Of a stretch of DNA of 17,775 nucleotides, positions 14,247 through 17,775 are shown in pieces. Position 1 is the first letter of the stretch; each line of letters opens with the position of its first letter. The position numbers were made by a program, and so were the translations under genes. The notes beneath the pieces were generated by a model. That model searched no databases, was not told the DNA's origin, and was given only the letters and a program-made list of their open reading frames with translations. The DNA is from Planctomycetota bacterium (lineage in GTDB: Bacteria > Planctomycetota > Phycisphaerae > FEN-1346): positions 1-17,775 of the forward strand of contig JAPLMO010000053.1 in assembly GCA_026386995.1 (NCBI GenBank), in the 5' to 3' direction.

Positions 14247-14278
14247 CCGGGTGTTTTCTTGCCGGGTGTTTTCTTGCC
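14247..14278. repeat. 15-bp tandem duplication in the queD-pabB spacer
   Basis: CCGGGTGTTTTCTTG occurs twice in a row (14247-14261, 14262-14276), followed by CC of a third unit. It lies just before the TTGACA of the presumed pabB promoter and in the shared divergent control region, so copy-number change could alter spacing of regulatory elements. Confidence 0.8.
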
Positions 14279-14305
14279 TTGACAGCCTCCGGCCGGGCTT
14301 ATAGG
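14279..14305 (+). promoter_or_regulatory. Candidate promoter of pabB
   Basis: Consensus TTGACA (14279-14284) and TATAGG (14300-14305) are 15 bases apart, shorter than the usual 16-18; TAGGGT with 17-base spacing is an alternative -10. The transcript would start near 14312 and leave about 30 bases before the TTG start with GGAG at 14331-14334. Confidence 0.45.
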
Positions 14306-14341
14306 GTGGGAACCGGGTACGCCTGAGGCTGGAGCAAGACG

Positions 14342-15814
14342 TTGACGGGGTCCGCCGCTGCCATTCCGTGCCGTCCGCTGGGGGGAACCAGCCGCGAGGT
14401 CTCCTGGCCGTGGGACATTTCCGGCCTGTTCCGGCGCCTTTCAGAGGGGCGTGGTTGCGTCTGGCTGGATAGCGCCGGCGGCGCGGCCGGCCTGGCTCGA
14501 TGGAGCGTTCTGGCGGCCGAGCCGTCGGCCGTTCTGGCGACCCGCGGCGGGTTGACCCGCCTGTCGGCCGCCGACGGGCAGGTGATCTTTGAGTCCGACC
14601 GCAGCCCGTTCGAGGTCCTCCGCGAGGTGCTCGACGCCAGCCGCGCGGGGGGGGAGGGCCGGGCGCACCTTCCGTTCGGGTCGGGGCTTTACGGGTATCT
14701 CTCGTACGATCTTGCCCCTTACATCGAGCCCAAGGCGGGCCTCTCGCCGCGGGCCGACATCGCGCTGCCCGACCTCTGGTTCGGCATCTATGAGGCGGTG
14801 TTGGTCCTGGACCACCAGTTGCAGCAGGCGTTCATCGTCGGCGCCGCTAGCGCGGCCGGCGATGCGATCGAGAAAGCGCTGGCGCAGTGCGACATGAGGC
14901 GCGGCGGCGAGTGCGAAAAAGGGGACAACCCCCTTTTCCGCGACGGGCTCGTTGTCCGCGATGTTGCCTGCAACATGAGCCCCGAGACGTTCCGCGAGGC
15001 CGTCGCAAAGGCCCGTCAATACATCGCCGCAGGGGATATTTACCAGGTCAACCTGAGCCGCCGGTACACGGTTTCTCTCGCCCCAAAGAGTCTGCGGTGG
15101 GGCGACCTCTACGCGCGTCTCCGCATCGCCAACCCGGCCCCCTATGCAGCGTACATGGACGTTGGCGGCGGCGCGGCGGTCCTTTCGAGCAGCCCGGAAC
15201 TGTTCCTCGACCTTCGCGGCGGCCGCGTCGTCACGCGCCCCATCAAGGGGACACGGCCCCTGCGGCCGGGGGACGAGGCGGCCAACTGTCGCGCCAGCGA
15301 GGCGCTTCTGGGGTCCGAGAAGGATCGCGCGGAACTCGTGATGATCGTTGATCTGGAGCGGAACGACCTCGGCCGCGTCTCGCAGTACGGCTCCGTCCGC
15401 GTGACCGAGCCGCGCACCATCGAAGCCTACGCCGCCGTGTACCACACCGTGGCGACAGTCGAGGGGCGCCTGCACGCGGGGAAGGACGTGGTGGACCTCC
15501 TGAAGGCGACGTTCCCGGGCGGCTCGATCACGGGCGCCCCGAAGGTTCGCGCGATGCAGATCATCGCGGAACTCGAGCCCACGCGGCGGAGCGTTTACAC
15601 GGGGGCCATCGGGTACCTCGCGCCGCCGTCGGACGACGAGCCGGCGGGGCGGTGCGCCCTGAACGTCGTCATCCGGACGCTGCTGGCCGCCGGCGACGCG
15701 GTCCACATCCAGGTTGGCGGCGGGATCGTGGCGGACTCCGACCCGGAGGCGGAACTCCAGGAGACCTCCGACAAGGCCCGTGCGATGCTTGTGGCCCTTG
15801 GCCTTTCTCCTTGA
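14342..15814 (+). CDS. pabB: Aminodeoxychorismate synthase component I (PabB)
   Basis: Makes 4-amino-4-deoxychorismate from chorismate, the first step to p-aminobenzoate and folate. The 490-residue protein has the TrpE/PabB N-terminal domain (1-185) and the chorismate-binding domain (about 205-490): GDIYQVNLSRRY, P300-I-K302-GTRP, DLERNDLGR, GGSITGAPKVRAMQII and QVGGGIVADSDPE. Lys302 in PIKGT is the hallmark of PabB; anthranilate synthase TrpE has Ala there (PIAGT). Start is TTG 14342, supported by GGAG seven bases upstream and by family alignment of the WDxxxLF region. No glutaminase subunit (pabA) is adjacent. The linker between the domains (192-199, EKGDNPLF) is encoded by a perfect palindrome (14917-14937) that looks like an inserted repeat. 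Convincing; a TrpE role is unlikely. Confidence 0.92.
   Translation: MTGSAAAIPCRPLGGTSREVSWPWDISGLFRRLSEGRGCVWLDSAGGAAGLARWSVLAAEPSAVLATRGGLTRLSAADGQVIFESDRSPFEVLREVLDASRAGGEGRAHLPFGSGLYGYLSYDLAPYIEPKAGLSPRADIALPDLWFGIYEAVLVLDHQLQQAFIVGAASAAGDAIEKALAQCDMRRGGECEKGDNPLFRDGLVVRDVACNMSPETFREAVAKARQYIAAGDIYQVNLSRRYTVSLAPKSLRWGDLYARLRIANPAPYAAYMDVGGGAAVLSSSPELFLDLRGGRVVTRPIKGTRPLRPGDEAANCRASEALLGSEKDRAELVMIVDLERNDLGRVSQYGSVRVTEPRTIEAYAAVYHTVATVEGRLHAGKDVVDLLKATFPGGSITGAPKVRAMQIIAELEPTRRSVYTGAIGYLAPPSDDEPAGRCALNVVIRTLLAAGDAVHIQVGGGIVADSDPEAELQETSDKARAMLVALGLSP
14917..14937. repeat. Palindrome AAAAGGGG-ACAAC-CCCCTTTT inside pabB
   Basis: Perfect 8-bp arms (14917-14924, 14930-14937) with a five-base loop, with GCGA to its left and CCGC to its right giving imperfect extension. 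It falls in frame in the poorly conserved linker of PabB and gives charged/polar residues. It resembles the AAAAAGGGG/CCCTTTTT hairpin of the 7.6 kb repeat region. Confidence 0.65.
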
Positions 15815-16162
15815 CTCAAGTGTCCTCCGGGGCTATTCTCTCTGGCCGCGGTCAGCGTTTATTTTTTCACAGCCACCGCCGGAGGAGATCGTAAAATATC
15901 GAAAAAGGGCCTTTGCGCCCTTGTTAATGACGGTTTTGCCCGCAGGAAAAACCGCACTTGACAGAAGGGGCTGTCCTCCCTATCCTTAGACGGGTTTTGG
16001 ACGGGTTTCATGCGCGCCCCGGCGTTGAAGCGAGTTCGCTTCCAGGCCACTGACAGCGGCAGCAAGGGGAAGCAAGAGGGCGCGGTCACCATCTATATAT
16101 TTGTTCCTTGTCGTCTCGCGGGCCTGCCGCTCGGCTGCGGGTGCGGCAAGGTGAGCGAACCC
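15815..16162 (+). other. Intergenic region between pabB and cooC: hairpins, promoter, long leader
   Basis: No gene. After the pabB stop there are two weak hairpins: AAGGGC-CTTTGC-GCCCTT (15905-15922, followed by GTTAAT, a poor intrinsic terminator at best) and CGGTTTT-10-AAAACCG (15931-15954). The cooC promoter lies at 15958-15986. The leader of about 170 bases contains a perfect hairpin GAAGCGA-GT-TCGCTTC (16027-16042) and a duplicated ACGGGTTT (15989-16007). An in-frame ATG at 16010 would add 51 residues to CooC, but that stretch has no family-like sequence. No known riboswitch was recognised. Confidence 0.7.
15958..15986 (+). promoter_or_regulatory. Consensus-like promoter for the cooC-ferredoxin operon
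   Basis: Perfect TTGACA (15958-15963), 17-base spacer, TATCCT (15981-15986, 4 of 6). Predicted start near 15993. It is placed to drive cooC and the two ferredoxin genes, which follow at short spacing. Confidence 0.65.
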
Positions 16163-16957
16163 ATGAAGATTGCGATCAGTGGTAAGGGCGGCGTCGGCAA
16201 GACGACTGTCACCGCTCTTTGGGGCCGCGCGTTCGCCAAAGACGGTCACCCGGTTTTCCTGATTGATGCTGATCCTGACGCAAACCTCGCCGCGGCCGTC
16301 GGCGTCCCGAAGGACAAACTCCCCCAGCCGCTGGTTGCGCTGAAGGACCTCATCCGAGAGCGGACCGGGGCCGACCCCGACAAACTGGGCCAGTACTTCC
16401 GCATCAACCCGACCGTCTCGGACCTGCCGGACGCTTACTCTGTGGCCGTAGGCGGGATGCGGCTGCTTGTCTTGGGCGGCATTCGGGGCGGCGGCCAGGG
16501 CTGCGCCTGCCCGCAGGGGACGTTCCTGAAGGCGATGATGCGGCACCTGATGCTCGAACGGCAGGAAGTGCTGCTCGTGGACATGGAGGCGGGCCTGGAG
16601 TTTCTGGGCCGCGCGTCCGTCATGGGCACCGACGCGCTGGTCATCGTGGTGGAACCCGGCCGGCGGAGCCTCGATACCGCCGAGGCAATCGCCCAGATGG
16701 GCCGCGACATCGGAATCAAGCGGTTCGGCGCCATCCTCAATAAGGTGACCGATCCGGGGCAGATCGAGACGATCCGGGCCGGCCTGCCGAAAGGCGTTGA
16801 GTTGCTGGGCGCCATGCCCTACAGTCCGGCCCTTCAGCAGGCGGACCTGGAAGGGCGGGCGGTGTTCGGCGTGGACGACCGCGTCGAGGCGGCCCTGGCC
16901 GATGCGAGGCGAAAACTGGAATCGCTCATTGCCGCCGATGCGGCGGCGAAGGCTTGA
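16163..16957 (+). CDS. cooC: CooC-type ATPase (nickel insertion / CODH maturation)
   Basis: MinD/SIMIBI-class dimeric ATPase that helps insert nickel into carbon monoxide dehydrogenase or acetyl-CoA synthase. I start it at ATG 16163 (264 residues) because AAGGTGAG lies seven bases upstream and the sequence then opens MKIAISGKGGVGKTT as in CooC; the longer frame from 16010 adds unrelated residues. Visible motifs: deviant Walker A GKGGVGKT (7-14), DADPDANL (35-42), the Ni-binding C114-A-C116 in GQGCACPQG (CooC1 has C-x-C at 112/114), and VDMEAGLEFLGR (139-150) as Walker B/switch II. Cytoplasmic. Followed after 42 bases by the polyferredoxin gene. The CODH itself is not in the window. NifH- or ParA-like roles are excluded by the CxC motif and overall pattern. 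Confidence 0.9.
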   Translation: MKIAISGKGGVGKTTVTALWGRAFAKDGHPVFLIDADPDANLAAAVGVPKDKLPQPLVALKDLIRERTGADPDKLGQYFRINPTVSDLPDAYSVAVGGMRLLVLGGIRGGGQGCACPQGTFLKAMMRHLMLERQEVLLVDMEAGLEFLGRASVMGTDALVIVVEPGRRSLDTAEAIAQMGRDIGIKRFGAILNKVTDPGQIETIRAGLPKGVELLGAMPYSPALQQADLEGRAVFGVDDRVEAALADARRKLESLIAADAAAKA

Positions 16958-16979
16958 CGGGACCCGTTGCTGAAAAGGA

Positions 16980-16992
16980 CCCCCGCGAGGGG
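16980..16992 (+). promoter_or_regulatory. GNRA-like hairpin over the ferredoxin ribosome binding site
   Basis: CCCC-GCGA-GGGG (16981-16992) is a 4-bp stem with a GCGA tetraloop, and the GAGGGG (16987-16992) is also the probable ribosome binding site seven bases before ATG 17000. It could dampen translation of the ferredoxin relative to cooC. Short stem, so low confidence. Confidence 0.3.
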
Positions 16993-16999
16993 ATGAAAC

Positions 17000-17560
17000 A
17001 TGGGTAAGACAACGGCATCACACGCAGGAAAGTCCAAGGCCGAGGGTAAGGCCATCATCTGCCGCATCGACCGATGTCTCGGTTGCCGCTCGTGCGAACT
17101 GGCGTGCGCGGTGGTCCACTCCGCATCGCAGGATATCTTCAAGGCGGTCCAGGAAGAGCCGAAGCCTCGTCGCCGGGTGAACGTCGAGTCGGCCGGTGCG
17201 CACGGCTTGCCGCTCCAGTTCCGGCACTGCGAGAACGCCCCGTGCATCATGGCGTGCCCGACGGAGGCGATGCACCGGGACTCCGAACGCGGGCCGGTTC
17301 TGATTGACGAAGCGCGTTGCATCGGGTGCAAACTGTGCATGGTGGTCTGCCCGTTTGGGTCGATTTCGGCGTCGGCCGACGGCAAGGCGGTCCTGAAGTG
17401 CGACCTGTGCCAGAAGCGCCTGGAAGCGGGCGAGGAGCCGGCGTGCGTGTCGGCCTGCCTGACGCACGCCCTCCAGTTCGTGGATGTTGAGGAATACAGC
17501 AAGAAGAAGCGCAAGGCGGCCGCCGAGCGGATACAGGCCGAGGGCGAAGCCGAGAAGTGA
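17000..17560 (+). CDS. CooF-like iron-sulfur electron-transfer protein (four cluster sites)
   Basis: A 186-residue polyferredoxin of the DMSO-reductase-B/HycB/CooF group that passes electrons between a catalytic subunit (CODH, formate dehydrogenase or hydrogenase) and a partner. Cys motifs: C26-x2-C29-x2-C32-x3-C36; C77-x4-C82-x3-C86; C107-x2-C110-x2-C113-x3-C117; C134-x2-C137-x11-C149-x3-C153. Motif II usually begins CxxC; here the first Cys is Phe (QFRHC, F74), so cluster II may be a [3Fe-4S] or use another ligand such as C21. No transmembrane or signal segment, so cytoplasmic; the tail (165-186) is highly charged and helical. Start ATG 17000 with GAGGGG upstream. Its position between cooC and a [2Fe-2S] protein supports a redox complex; the partner is unknown. 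Confidence 0.88.
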   Translation: MGKTTASHAGKSKAEGKAIICRIDRCLGCRSCELACAVVHSASQDIFKAVQEEPKPRRRVNVESAGAHGLPLQFRHCENAPCIMACPTEAMHRDSERGPVLIDEARCIGCKLCMVVCPFGSISASADGKAVLKCDLCQKRLEAGEEPACVSACLTHALQFVDVEEYSKKKRKAAAERIQAEGEAEK

Positions 17561-17599
17561 GTTGAGGTTGGCCGAAGGGCAGCCCGTGGAGGGCTCCGT

Positions 17600-17775
17600 A
17601 TGGTAACGGTAACGGTGTGCGTCGGGAGTTCGTGCCACCTGAAGGGCGCCCGTCAGGTCATTATGCGTTTCAACGAGTTGCTGACGGAGTACGGCCTGCA
17701 AGAGAAAGTGATGTTGAAGGGGTCGTTCTGCATGGAGCGTTGCGGCGAGGGCGTGAACTGGCAGATCGACGACGC
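17600..17775 (+). CDS. Thioredoxin-like [2Fe-2S] ferredoxin, N-terminal part (3' truncated)
   Basis: Frame is open from ATG 17600 to the window end (58 full codons). GGAGGG lies seven bases upstream. The sequence MVTVTVCVGSSCHLKGAR begins a NuoE/HydC-type thioredoxin-fold ferredoxin: C7-x4-C12 and C48-x3-C52 (SFCMERCGEGV) are the four cluster ligands. Such domains occur alone or as the front of larger subunits of electron-bifurcating hydrogenases and formate dehydrogenases; with the right end missing the full architecture is unknown. Placed 39 bases after the CooF-like gene, clearly in the same operon. Confidence 0.88.
   Translation, partial: MVTVTVCVGSSCHLKGARQVIMRFNELLTEYGLQEKVMLKGSFCMERCGEGVNWQIDD

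Noticed and set aside
14342..15814. Anthranilate synthase TrpE
   Set aside because: PIKGT (Lys302) and the GDIYQVNL motif indicate PabB; no trpG/trpD context.
16090..16105. TATATATT as a second -10 element for cooC
   Set aside because: No acceptable -35 hexamer at 16-18 bases upstream.
16010..16162. 51-residue N-terminal extension of CooC from ATG 16010
   Set aside because: No ribosome binding site, no similarity to CooC; the ATG at 16163 has AAGGTGAG and begins at the usual first strand of the fold.

Overview
The window looks like a fragment of a GC-rich bacterial chromosome, most likely from the Planctomycetota (Phycisphaerae-like) or a close PVC relative, perhaps metagenome-derived. The hints are a leucine-rich-repeat protein end, a Tat-exported formylglycine sulfatase paired with a Tat-exported Gfo/Idh/MocA oxidoreductase, an McsA-McsB protein-arginine-kinase pair, one-carbon enzymes, and intergenic spaces full of REP-like palindromes. 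Taxonomy is inferred from gene content only.

Left part (1-7392, + strand): the tail of an LRR protein, then the sulfatase and Gfo/Idh oxidoreductase (probably an operon for sulfated or modified sugar breakdown), then a lone 1261-residue Eco57I-type protein. It has a PD-ExK-like motif, an N6-adenine methyltransferase and a specificity region in one chain, so it is probably a type IIG restriction-modification enzyme. Next come about 1.5 kb (7393-8934) without a convincing gene, packed with perfect inverted repeats, including three copies of one palindrome and a 17-bp-arm inverted repeat.

Middle part (8935-14188, - strand): a tight mcsA-mcsB-sugar isomerase operon with a strong sigma70-like promoter. 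Upstream on the same strand are a methyltetrahydrofolate:corrinoid methyltransferase-like protein, a fusion of hexulose-6-phosphate synthase with an RraA-like domain, and a QueD/PTPS-like pterin enzyme. The last three are separated by elaborate repeats: a 114-bp nested inverted repeat and a 35-bp-arm heptamer inverted repeat that runs into the pterin gene.

Right part (14342-17775, + strand): pabB (4-amino-4-deoxychorismate synthase component I), divergent from the pterin gene; then, behind a consensus-like promoter, a CooC-type Ni-insertion ATPase, a CooF-like polyferredoxin and the start of a thioredoxin-like [2Fe-2S] ferredoxin. Pterin enzyme, PabB, methyl-THF transferase and CooC together suggest folate/C1 and possibly acetyl-CoA-pathway or hydrogenase metabolism, but no CODH, corrinoid protein or hydrogenase catalytic subunit is visible.

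No complete mobile element, CRISPR array, tRNA or rRNA was seen. The most unusual material is the palindrome/tandem-repeat landscape, including a palindrome in frame inside pabB and a repeat that supplies the C-terminus of the pterin enzyme, and the gene combinations mcsAB plus isomerase and HPS-RraA plus methyltransferase.
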